A DNA stretch of 13,104 nt from Anaerolineae bacterium (lineage in GTDB: Bacteria > Chloroflexota > Anaerolineae > 4572-78 > NAK82): NCBI GenBank assembly GCA_030598425.1, contig JAUVPY010000018.1, positions 1 through 13,104 on the forward strand, given 5' to 3'. The notes under the pieces are model-generated. The model saw nothing but the letters and a program-made list of their open reading frames with translations. It did no database searches and had not been told where the DNA came from. Both the position numbers and the translations under genes were made by a program. Positions 6,483-13,104 of this stretch are shown here, one piece after another. The first letter of the stretch is position 1; each line of letters opens with the position of its first letter.

Positions 6483-7627
6483 TTTTTCAATACCTGCTCA
6501 AGTTGCTCCAGGATAAACTCAATATCGTCCATAGATAACTGCGTGTGCAGCGGCAGGCGAATCAAGGAAGCCGCTACTCGCTCGGTAACAGGCAGATCAT
6601 CCCGATGACAACCGAACGCCTTTTGAGCATAGGGGGACGAGTGTAACGGAACAAAGTGGAACGTGCTCTCAATACCTCGCGCTTTGAGGCCCTCGATCAC
6701 TCGATCCCTAATACCCGGGGCTACGCGAAAGGCGTAAATGTGGCCATTTATCTCGGCCTGGGGGTCCAGCCCAGGGCGGATGACCAACCCCGTTTCTTCC
6801 AGTCTTGCCATCCCCTCGTAATAGCCATACCAAAGTTCCACCCGGTGCTGGGTGATCTCCTCCAGACGAGCCAGCTGCGAGCCCAACAAGGCCGCCAGCA
6901 GATCCGATGGGACAAAACTGCTGCCTATGTCTACCCAGCTATACTTATCCACCTCTCCCCGCAAAAAGGCAGAGCGATTGGTTCCCTTCTCCCGGATGAT
7001 CTCGGCTCGCCGAGCGATATCGTCGTCGCCAGTAACAAAAGCGCCTCCTTCGCCAGCAATGATGTTCTTGGTGATATGAAAGCTGAAACAGCCAGCGTGG
7101 CCAAACGTGCCTAGAGGCCGACCACCGTACCCGGCCCCAATCGCCTGCGCCGCATCTTCGACAACGTACAGATCGTGCTCCCGGGCCAACGTTATCAGTT
7201 CATCCATCCGACAGCCTTGCCCAGCATAATGAACGCAGACAACCGCCCTGGTGCGCGGCGTGATACGTCGTGCTACATCATCAGGGTTGAGATTAAACGT
7301 GAATTCATCGATTTCCGCAAAAACCGGGCGCGCACCCTGTCGGACTATGGCGGAGGCGGCAGTCACGAAGGCGAAGCTGGGCACGATCACCTCATCGCCG
7401 GCGCCAATGTCAAGGGCCATCATCGCGATTTCCAGGGCGTGGGAACAAGATGTGGTCAGCAGGGCGTGGCGGGTGCCGACCAGCCCGCGCAGTCGCGCCT
7501 GTACCCGTTGCCCGACCGCGCCATTTCCACCGAGGTGATTCGCCCTCAACGCGGCGACAACTGCCTGGATGTCTTCATTAGTCAGATCAGGTTGGACAAA
7601 GCGAATACGTCTCGTTTGGGATGTCAC
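6479..7627 (-). CDS. wecE: WecE-like dTDP-4-amino-4,6-dideoxyhexose transaminase (DegT/DnrJ/EryC1/StrS)
   Basis: A 382-residue PLP-dependent sugar aminotransferase of fold type I. The lysine that binds PLP is K187 in FSFHITKN, the ring-nitrogen aspartate is D158 in VVEDAAQA, and the usual GDEVIVPSFAFV lies at 77-88. The stretch from 210 to 245 (IIREKGTNRS, then RGEVDKYSW, then DIGSSF and SDL) is the signature of WecE/RffA, which converts dTDP-4-keto-6-deoxyglucose to the 4-amino-4,6-dideoxygalactose nucleotide with glutamate as amino donor. The length matches the family. Start: GTG at 7627, with GAGG five bases upstream, 28 bases after the preceding GT-C stop. It overlaps the ArnC-like gene by four bases. 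The genes for the keto-sugar substrate (RmlA and RmlB) are not in this window. Confidence 0.9.
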   Translation of the reverse strand: MTSQTRRIRFVQPDLTNEDIQAVVAALRANHLGGNGAVGQRVQARLRGLVGTRHALLTTSCSHALEIAMMALDIGAGDEVIVPSFAFVTAASAIVRQGARPVFAEIDEFTFNLNPDDVARRITPRTRAVVCVHYAGQGCRMDELITLAREHDLYVVEDAAQAIGAGYGGRPLGTFGHAGCFSFHITKNIIAGEGGAFVTGDDDIARRAEIIREKGTNRSAFLRGEVDKYSWVDIGSSFVPSDLLAALLGSQLARLEEITQHRVELWYGYYEGMARLEETGLVIRPGLDPQAEINGHIYAFRVAPGIRDRVIEGLKARGIESTFHFVPLHSSPYAQKAFGCHRDDLPVTERVAASLIRLPLHTQLSMDDIEFILEQLEQVLKK

Positions 7628-7655
7628 GGTTGCCTCGAAGAGACTATCACCATTC

Positions 7656-10160
7656 TCAAGGGACTGTCACCGGCCAAGTTGCGAGTGCCGCGCGGGCCAC
7701 AGGCTCACCAGTTGTGCCGTCAAACAGTACCAACTCAACCTCATATTCGCCTGGCGCTACCTCGGCAGGCAAAACCAGCTCCCACGGGTCCTGTACCACC
7801 TGGCCCGCCACCCACCCACTCGTCGCATACCCACTGTATACTGGTCGCCCCAGCCAGTACGTCACCTCCCCACCGTCCAAGGTCAACAATCGAACGCCAA
7901 CCACGTAATCTCGCGGCCTGTCCTGTTCCGCCCGCCAGTATAGTGTTAGCCAGCCCTGCTCTCCCGCCTGAATGACCGCCGGCCACAGATCATATCCCAA
8001 CAACGACACATCGTCTGTGGCCAAATCAAGAGACTGTGGCACCCTGATCTCATCTACCCCAGGAAACGCATCGGGCAACGCCACCAGCACGTCATCCCCG
8101 TCGTCGGGAAGCTCAAAACGCCCCACCAAGGTCTCGCCGTCATCGGTCACAAAGCCCATCTTCAGGAAATAGTGTCCCGGTGGCATGCCGATCGGCAAAG
8201 AAAGGCTGGCTTCGCTCTCCACCAGCTCCTTGCGCATCCGAGCTGCCTTCTCAAAACCAGAACGCGTTTGGGCATAGGCTGTGGCCCAGGGATAATCAGC
8301 CGAATCCTCTATCCTCACGAAAAAGGTATCCCCCGGCTGCTGGCCCTCGTTGCGCCAGTAGAGCGTAGTGGTCAATACATCACCAGCCCGCAATTCGGCA
8401 GCACTTAAATCATATCCGTAAAGCGTCCCCCGCCCCTCCAGCTTGGTGCCGCTGTGGTATTGGGCTGCCGGGCCAGGATACAGCCTCCCATATTCCAACT
8501 CGTGCAAGCGGAGCACAAACTCGGGTTCCCGACGCGCCAGATAAGACAGTATCTCGAGGTCGTGTTTGCCGCGCTGCAGTTGGGAAATATAGATAAAGAC
8601 GTAGTTGGACTGCACCCAGCGCCCATCCAGGTTTCCCATCGGGATAGTCTTACCAGTCAACATAGGTCCAATTCTTGTTGACATGGCCGACGCTAATTTG
8701 ATCTCATCCGAGTCTGACTTGGCATTGAGATAAGCCGCCACCTGATCCAGACCTTCGCCGTAGCCAATTCTCAATACCGCCTGTGCTCGCTGGATGCCCC
8801 CCAGCCAGGGGTTATAGTAGGTGAGGTAATATGGATGGTGTGCCCAGCACGTCGCTCCCTGAATTATAATCACTATCAGAACCATCGCCACCCAGGCGAT
8901 GGTTATCTCACCACCTACCCTTCCCCTTATCGTCCGCCACAGATAAGCCCCTCCCATCGCCAACCAGTACAGACCTATAGCAGCCAGAAAATCCAACGCA
9001 GGAAGGGCTGGTGACAGATAGCGCTGAAACTTCAAGGCGCTAAAACCAATCATAAACATGTAGAGCGAGACGTAAAGCAGTAGCACGAGCACCCACCAAT
9101 ACAACCATTGGGACGGAGGACGAGGTTCGAGAGGCCGCCATTTTCGCGTTATTAGCGCCGCCAGCATGCCAGCCAAGGCAACACTGACCCCAATCCAGAC
9201 CAATGGTGTTGTGCGGAACAACAGTGTTACCGGAAAGAAAAGCCAGCCTGGATCATCAGGGTAGATTTCTCCTAAGAAAAAGGCGCCAGCGCCTTGCTTC
9301 CCCTCGTCAACGCGGATTTCGGTGTAAAACGTTGTGATCGAGAGAGTTTCTGCCGGCGCCACCCAAAGCGCCGGCCAGAGGAGAAGAATCAGTAACAACG
9401 GCACCAAGCCAATCACCAGTGCAGCGTATAACGTTGATCGCCACGGCGGGCGTTTGTACGCCCGCCAACGCTGGATAAACTCAGCCCCCAACAACAAGCC
9501 AAAGAACGGCAACAAGAACAGAGACGGATTACGGTCCAGAATGGCCAATGCCGCTAACACGGCCGCAGACCAAAGATACCACCAGCGCTTCCAACGTATG
9601 TAAGCCATAAACGCTAATAACGAAAGCATCGTCAGTCCGGCGAAGGGTGCTTCGGTACGAAGCTGCCGGCTTTCGCTCAAAAAGAATGGATCGAGCGCTA
9701 TCAGCAAGGCGCCCAGAAAAGCAACCCGAGTGCCAAAGACACGCCGGCCCAGCAAGAACATGCCAACCACCATCAGCGTGTTCACCAGCACTAACTCCCA
9801 GCGTTTAGTAGCCAGCATTGCCATCGTATTCTCGGGACCAACCAAAGCTGCCAGGTCGGGATGGCTGCCTGTCACCGTCAAAAATGCGTATTTCAGCAGA
9901 GTGAAGATCAGATTCACCCAAAACAAGAACACGCCTGGGTGGCCGGTTTGATATGTGGAGGCAAAATCCCCTGTGGTCAACGCCCAGAAGAAATTAGCGG
10001 GGCGCGTTACCCAGGAGAACTCGTCGGGCCCGGTAAAAACATCAAGATCTGTAAGACGAGTTAGCGCCGCGACAACAAAGACAAGGAATGTCAATACCCA
10101 CGTCATCCAGCGCTCTGAGCGATAATCACTGCCTGTTTCTGTTGTGAACTCCGATAGCAT
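7656..10160 (-). CDS. GT-C (PMT/GT39-like) glycosyltransferase with tandem C-terminal beta modules
   Basis: An 834-residue membrane protein. The first membrane segment (about 19-36) leads to VFTGPDEF, whose D46-E47 pair matches the catalytic loop of GT-C mannosyltransferase-like enzymes. About a dozen hydrophobic segments follow to roughly 460. The motif YYLTYYNPWLGG and then GEGLDQVAAYLN mark the loop and start of the outer soluble part, a pattern seen in many bacterial GT39-like proteins. Residues 570-834 form two similar beta-rich modules, each beginning with a LYGYDL or LLGYDL element followed by a TLYWR strand and ending with PPGHYF or APGEYE. This 265-residue tail is about 78% identical to that of the upstream 843-residue protein, while the membrane parts differ much more. 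Start: ATG at 10160 with GGAGAG eight bases upstream. Acceptor and sugar are unknown; it lies directly before the amino-sugar genes. Confidence 0.88.
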   Translation of the reverse strand: MLSEFTTETGSDYRSERWMTWVLTFLVFVVAALTRLTDLDVFTGPDEFSWVTRPANFFWALTTGDFASTYQTGHPGVFLFWVNLIFTLLKYAFLTVTGSHPDLAALVGPENTMAMLATKRWELVLVNTLMVVGMFLLGRRVFGTRVAFLGALLIALDPFFLSESRQLRTEAPFAGLTMLSLLAFMAYIRWKRWWYLWSAAVLAALAILDRNPSLFLLPFFGLLLGAEFIQRWRAYKRPPWRSTLYAALVIGLVPLLLILLLWPALWVAPAETLSITTFYTEIRVDEGKQGAGAFFLGEIYPDDPGWLFFPVTLLFRTTPLVWIGVSVALAGMLAALITRKWRPLEPRPPSQWLYWWVLVLLLYVSLYMFMIGFSALKFQRYLSPALPALDFLAAIGLYWLAMGGAYLWRTIRGRVGGEITIAWVAMVLIVIIIQGATCWAHHPYYLTYYNPWLGGIQRAQAVLRIGYGEGLDQVAAYLNAKSDSDEIKLASAMSTRIGPMLTGKTIPMGNLDGRWVQSNYVFIYISQLQRGKHDLEILSYLARREPEFVLRLHELEYGRLYPGPAAQYHSGTKLEGRGTLYGYDLSAAELRAGDVLTTTLYWRNEGQQPGDTFFVRIEDSADYPWATAYAQTRSGFEKAARMRKELVESEASLSLPIGMPPGHYFLKMGFVTDDGETLVGRFELPDDGDDVLVALPDAFPGVDEIRVPQSLDLATDDVSLLGYDLWPAVIQAGEQGWLTLYWRAEQDRPRDYVVGVRLLTLDGGEVTYWLGRPVYSGYATSGWVAGQVVQDPWELVLPAEVAPGEYEVELVLFDGTTGEPVARAALATWPVTVP
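7659..8453. repeat. 795-base coding repeat, copy 1 (tail of the 834-residue GT-C)
   Basis: This stretch encodes the last 265 residues of the 834-residue protein. It aligns without gaps with 10201-10995. By hand count 207 of 265 residues are identical. A 60-base sample (8161-8220 against the matching bases of copy 2) gave 50 identities, with many differences at third codon positions. Similarity drops sharply above 8453. Confidence 0.85.
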
Positions 10161-10165
10161 TACAA

Positions 10166-10195
10166 GTTCTCTCCATCTAGGGAGTTGGACAGAAC
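10166..10195 (-). promoter_or_regulatory. Possible hairpin over the ribosome binding site of the 834-residue GT-C gene
   Basis: On the minus strand CTCC, a six-base loop and GGAG can pair, and an outer GTTCT can pair with AGAAC across a six-base one-sided bulge. The GGAGAG Shine-Dalgarno sequence of the gene starting at 10160 lies in the right arm (10169-10174). The structure is short and could be chance. There is no T-run, so it is not a terminator. Confidence 0.25.
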
Positions 10196-10197
10196 CC

Positions 10198-12729
10198 CTA
10201 CGGGCTTATGATCGACCAGGTAGCCAGTGGCGTAAGAGCCTCAGGCTCGCCAGATACGCCGTCAAACAATACCAACTCCAATTCGTATTCACCCGGCGGC
10301 ACCTCTTCGGGCAACCATAGCTCCCACGGGTCCTGTACCACCTGACCCTCCACCCACTCACTCGTCGGGTACCCACTGTACACCGGTTGCCCCAGCCAGT
10401 ACGTCACCTCGTCTCCATCCAGGGACAACAACCTAATACCTACCACATAATCCCGTGGCCCATTCTGTTCCGCCCGCCAATACAGCGTCAACCAACCTTT
10501 CTCTCCCGCCTTCGCCACCCCAGGCCACAGATCATATCCCATCAACGTCACATCATCTGTGACCAAATCGAGCCTATGCAGCACCACAACCTCATCCGCC
10601 TCAGGATATGTATCAGGCAACCTTACCATCACGTCATCCCCATCATCTGGTAGCTCAAAGCGTCCCACCAGCGTCTCACCGCCATCCGTCACAAAGCCCA
10701 TCTTCAAGAAGTAATGCCCCGGTGGCATGCCAACCGGCAACGTCAGGCTGACTTCGCTCTCCACGATCTCCTTACGGGTGCGAGCTGCCTCCTCAAACCC
10801 AGGCCGCGGCTCGGCATACGCCGTGGCCCACGGATAGTCAGCCGCATCCTCCACCCTCACAAAAAACGCATCACCCGGTTGCTGCCCCTCGTTGCGCCAG
10901 TACAGTGTAGCTGTCAGCACACCACCAGCCTGCAATTCAGCCCCGCTCAGATCGTACCCATACAGTGTCCCTCGACCCTCCAACTTCGTACCGCTGAAGT
11001 GACTTACCTCGGGCACGCGGTACAACCACGCATACGTCGCGCCACCCAATTCCACCTGGTGAATGGGAGATTGTCGCGAGAGATAATTGATCACCCCCTG
11101 CGGGTACTCTTGCCGTTGGGACCAGGCGATGTAGGGCAACACATAATCGGCCTGCATCCACTTACTCGATCCCAGAGTATCCTTCGACCATGTTGTGCCT
11201 GAGAACTTGCCCTCACACCAGCCGCGTGATGCGCCACAGATCAATATCGACTGCTCGGCATCGGGTAATTGATTCAAGAAGTCAACCGCTTGATCAAGGC
11301 CCTCTCCAGACCCAACCGGAATGGCCTTCACCGCAGCGGCTCCTCCGCCCAGCACAGGGTTCCAGTACGAATAGAAATATGGATAAGTAGGCAACACAAG
11401 CACAAGTTGGGCCACGCAAACAGTCAGCACGACGCCATTTGCTGCCCAGCGTGGATAGTTCTCATTCTCACCAACCCGTTGCAGCAACCACCCGAACCCC
11501 AAAGCAGCCAGAATATCTAAACCAGACAAAGCCGGGAGCGAATAGCGGCCAACTTTGCTTATGATCGAAGTCAACCCAACAAGAATCACGACTACATACA
11601 GGAGCCATACCCAAACGGCAGCCACTGGCCACGGCCGTCGCCAAACAATGGGCGTGTTGGGCGACACCGCTTCCTGCTTCCGTCTCCTGCGCCCTGACCA
11701 TAGAGCGACCAAGGCCAGCAACACCCCTATCCACACAACAAGCGTGGTACCAAACCCAATCACGACGGGATAGAACAACGGCCCAGGGTCTCCCGGCAAA
11801 AGTTGACCCAAGAAGAACACATCCCCGTGCCACGCGCTCTTGACCTGCGTGAGCGTTATCCCCCGGTTGAGAACCGTTTGCAGCGGCGGAACAGGGTTGA
11901 CCCACATAGATGGCCACCCCAACCAGAAAGTTGCCACAGCCACCCCGATCCACATAACTCCCCGATACAGGGTCGTCCCAAACCCGAACCACCTATTTTC
12001 GAAGTCACTGAGCAGCCAATCGAGCAAGAACGCCAGCCCAATGATTGGAATTAGGAAAATAGAAGATGACTTGGTGAGCACGGCCCAGCCAGCCATCACG
12101 CCTGACAAGACAAGATAGGGCCACGGCCTATCTTTCAAATAAACCAGCCAGGCCAATACACTCAAGATCATAAACCCAGCGGCAAACGCTTCTGCCCGAA
12201 AGACTCTGGACTCCGCCAGGAACCACGGGTTCAAAGCGACGAGAAATGCTGCAAGCCAGCCCGTACGCCGGCCAAACAGCTTCGTTGCCAACAAGTAGAT
12301 ACCTATCACCTGAGCCGACGTCGCCAGCGCAATTACCAGGCGACGTTCAGACAGGTTGGCAAGCGTACGTGGTGTATTGACGACAGCCTCCATCAGAGAC
12401 ACCTGCCCGGAGGACGCAAGGGTTACTACATATTTGACCAGGTTAAAGAGTGCCTGCAGCCAGAAAACAGTCACCTGCGGATAGTTGCTGCCCGTATTCG
12501 TTCCCTCCAGGTCACCCTGCCACAGGGCAACGAAGAACTCATTGCTTTGCCGCCAAAAGACAAGCTCATCGCGGGTATAGAACAGGTCCAGTTGCAGAGT
12601 CCTTAAGGAGACCGTCAGCAGCAAGATGCCAACCAAAGGCCCCCATCTCTTGATCCAATCGAGTAGGACGGAGGAGGACAAGCGATAGCTCCCACCTTCA
12701 AGGCCTCGCGCTCTCTCACTATCGGACAT
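10198..12729 (-). CDS. GT-C (PMT/GT39-like) glycosyltransferase, paralogue of the 834-residue protein
   Basis: An 843-residue membrane protein with the same plan as its downstream neighbour. A membrane segment at about 30-46 leads to LFYTRDEL, with D54-E55 as the likely catalytic pair. Many hydrophobic segments follow to about 450, with LVALNPWFLAESR in the region best shared with the paralogue. Then come YPYFYSYWNPVLGG and GSGEGLDQAVDFLN, and an outer soluble part containing a Cys pair in ICGASRGWC. Residues 579-843 are the shared tandem beta modules. Expected reaction: transfer of a sugar from a polyprenyl phosphate donor outside the membrane. Start: ATG at 12729, overlapping the preceding gene by 11 bases, with GGGAG six bases upstream. 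The paralogue starts 37 bases after its stop. Over the best 69-residue stretch of the membrane part the two proteins match at 31 positions by hand count, so they are old paralogues apart from the tail. Confidence 0.88.
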   Translation of the reverse strand: MSDSERARGLEGGSYRLSSSVLLDWIKRWGPLVGILLLTVSLRTLQLDLFYTRDELVFWRQSNEFFVALWQGDLEGTNTGSNYPQVTVFWLQALFNLVKYVVTLASSGQVSLMEAVVNTPRTLANLSERRLVIALATSAQVIGIYLLATKLFGRRTGWLAAFLVALNPWFLAESRVFRAEAFAAGFMILSVLAWLVYLKDRPWPYLVLSGVMAGWAVLTKSSSIFLIPIIGLAFLLDWLLSDFENRWFGFGTTLYRGVMWIGVAVATFWLGWPSMWVNPVPPLQTVLNRGITLTQVKSAWHGDVFFLGQLLPGDPGPLFYPVVIGFGTTLVVWIGVLLALVALWSGRRRRKQEAVSPNTPIVWRRPWPVAAVWVWLLYVVVILVGLTSIISKVGRYSLPALSGLDILAALGFGWLLQRVGENENYPRWAANGVVLTVCVAQLVLVLPTYPYFYSYWNPVLGGGAAAVKAIPVGSGEGLDQAVDFLNQLPDAEQSILICGASRGWCEGKFSGTTWSKDTLGSSKWMQADYVLPYIAWSQRQEYPQGVINYLSRQSPIHQVELGGATYAWLYRVPEVSHFSGTKLEGRGTLYGYDLSGAELQAGGVLTATLYWRNEGQQPGDAFFVRVEDAADYPWATAYAEPRPGFEEAARTRKEIVESEVSLTLPVGMPPGHYFLKMGFVTDGGETLVGRFELPDDGDDVMVRLPDTYPEADEVVVLHRLDLVTDDVTLMGYDLWPGVAKAGEKGWLTLYWRAEQNGPRDYVVGIRLLSLDGDEVTYWLGQPVYSGYPTSEWVEGQVVQDPWELWLPEEVPPGEYELELVLFDGVSGEPEALTPLATWSIISP
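10201..10995. repeat. 795-base coding repeat, copy 2 (tail of the 843-residue GT-C)
   Basis: The counterpart of 7659-8453, encoding the last 265 residues of the 843-residue protein. The two copies lie in direct orientation about 2.5 kb apart, each at the 3' end of its gene. They are diverged coding duplicates rather than an insertion element: no terminal inverted repeats or transposase were seen. Confidence 0.85.
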
Positions 12730-13104
12730 ATATCTCTCCCAGGCTCACGGCATCTGTTGCACCTCCCTCTATGGAACCTGTCATCAGCCGTGTGCCGTCA
12801 GAACCGCGATACAAGCCTGCAATCAAAGTATAATGCCCAGACGGAATCTCGTTGGATACCGGAATAACGTGCCTATCAAGAACCAACTCACCAGACGACC
12901 AGGCGGAGGTGGGATAGCGACCATTGACTGGTGACCCATCCCCCTGTCCCACCAGATTCCCAGCTTCATCCAGCAGGTGAATGAACACTGTGTAGTCTTC
13001 ACTCACGGGGGCCAACGACGACCAATACAAGTCAAGCGTCAAGGACTCGCCGGGGCTGACTGTCCTATCCCCAAGTTGCACTCCCTCCAAGGCCAGCGAG
13101 TCGT
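12719..13104 (-). CDS. C-terminal beta module of a probable GT-C glycosyltransferase, partial
   Basis: The last 128 codons or so of a gene that begins beyond the right edge. The frame is open to the end of the sequence, with DSLALEGVQLGD read across 13104-13067, so the TTG at 13090 is not taken as a start. The visible part is one beta-rich module: LEGVQL, then LDLYWSSL, then YTVFIHLLDE, then SGELVLDRH and IPSGHYTLIAGLY. This matches the terminal module of the 860-residue GT-C protein in order and spacing, and both end in a similar LxEIxVR. No membrane segment is in view, so assignment to a GT-C enzyme rests on the shared module. It ends in TAG at 12719-12721, overlapping the next start by 11 bases. 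Confidence 0.68.
   Translation of the reverse strand, partial: DSLALEGVQLGDRTVSPGESLTLDLYWSSLAPVSEDYTVFIHLLDEAGNLVGQGDGSPVNGRYPTSAWSSGELVLDRHVIPVSNEIPSGHYTLIAGLYRGSDGTRLMTGSIEGGATDAVSLGEIYVR

Noticed and set aside
5478..7627. An Arn-type polymyxin-resistance (Ara4N) operon
   Set aside because: The GT2 is ArnC-like, but the transaminase carries the WecE signature, an acetyltransferase replaces the formyltransferase, ArnA and ArnD are missing, and nothing here relates to lipid A.
7175..7975. A 266-residue open frame on the plus strand
   Set aside because: It lies antisense across the WecE-like gene and the tail of the GT-C gene, both of which have clear family motifs. Its translation has no recognisable domain and a skewed Pro/Arg/His-rich composition typical of a shadow frame.
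7659..10995. The 795-base direct repeats as parts of a mobile element
   Set aside because: Both copies are in-frame gene ends with largely synonymous differences. There are no terminal inverted repeats, target duplications or transposase genes.

Overview
Everything supported in this window reads from the minus strand. It looks like one tightly packed run of genes for making and transferring polyprenyl-phosphate-linked sugars outside the cytoplasm. In transcription order (high to low coordinates) the genes are: the tail of a glycosyltransferase-like protein running off the right edge; two large GT-C membrane glycosyltransferases of 843 and 834 residues; a WecE-type sugar aminotransferase; an ArnC-type GT2 glycosyltransferase; a WecD-type GNAT acetyltransferase; a third large GT-C protein of 860 residues; a second, DPM1-like GT2 glycosyltransferase; a small SAM-dependent methyltransferase; and the first 114 codons of a further GT-C protein running off the left edge.

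Spacing is operon-like. Several neighbours share a few bases (ATGA at 4739-4742 and at 6479-6482, an 8-base overlap at 5478-5485, an 11-base overlap at 12719-12729). The gaps are 21 to about 60 bases, apart from one of about 120 bases at 343-462. No tRNA, rRNA, CRISPR array, transposase or integrase was seen. Most junctions have a recognisable Shine-Dalgarno sequence, and GTG starts are frequent.

The central trio (7627 down to 4739) is the clearest functional unit. A WecE-like transaminase and a WecD-like acetyltransferase would turn a dTDP-4-keto-6-deoxyhexose into an acetamido-dideoxyhexose of the Fuc4NAc type. The ArnC-like enzyme between them would place a sugar on a polyprenyl phosphate carrier. 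The GT-C proteins, with the D-E pair in their first extracytoplasmic loop, are the expected users of such donors. The acceptor is not visible here.

The GT-C proteins carry large C-terminal extracytoplasmic beta-rich tails built from a recurring module of roughly 120-130 residues. The 843- and 834-residue proteins share the last 265 residues without gaps at about 78% identity (counted by hand), whereas their membrane domains are far more diverged. This is the most striking structural signal in the window.

The organism is most likely a bacterium of the Chloroflexota (Anaerolineae-like). That is inferred from the style of the long GT-C proteins with beta-rich tails, the moderately high GC content, and a large GT-C/GT2 cluster without lipid A genes. 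No phylogenetic marker is present, so the assignment is tentative.
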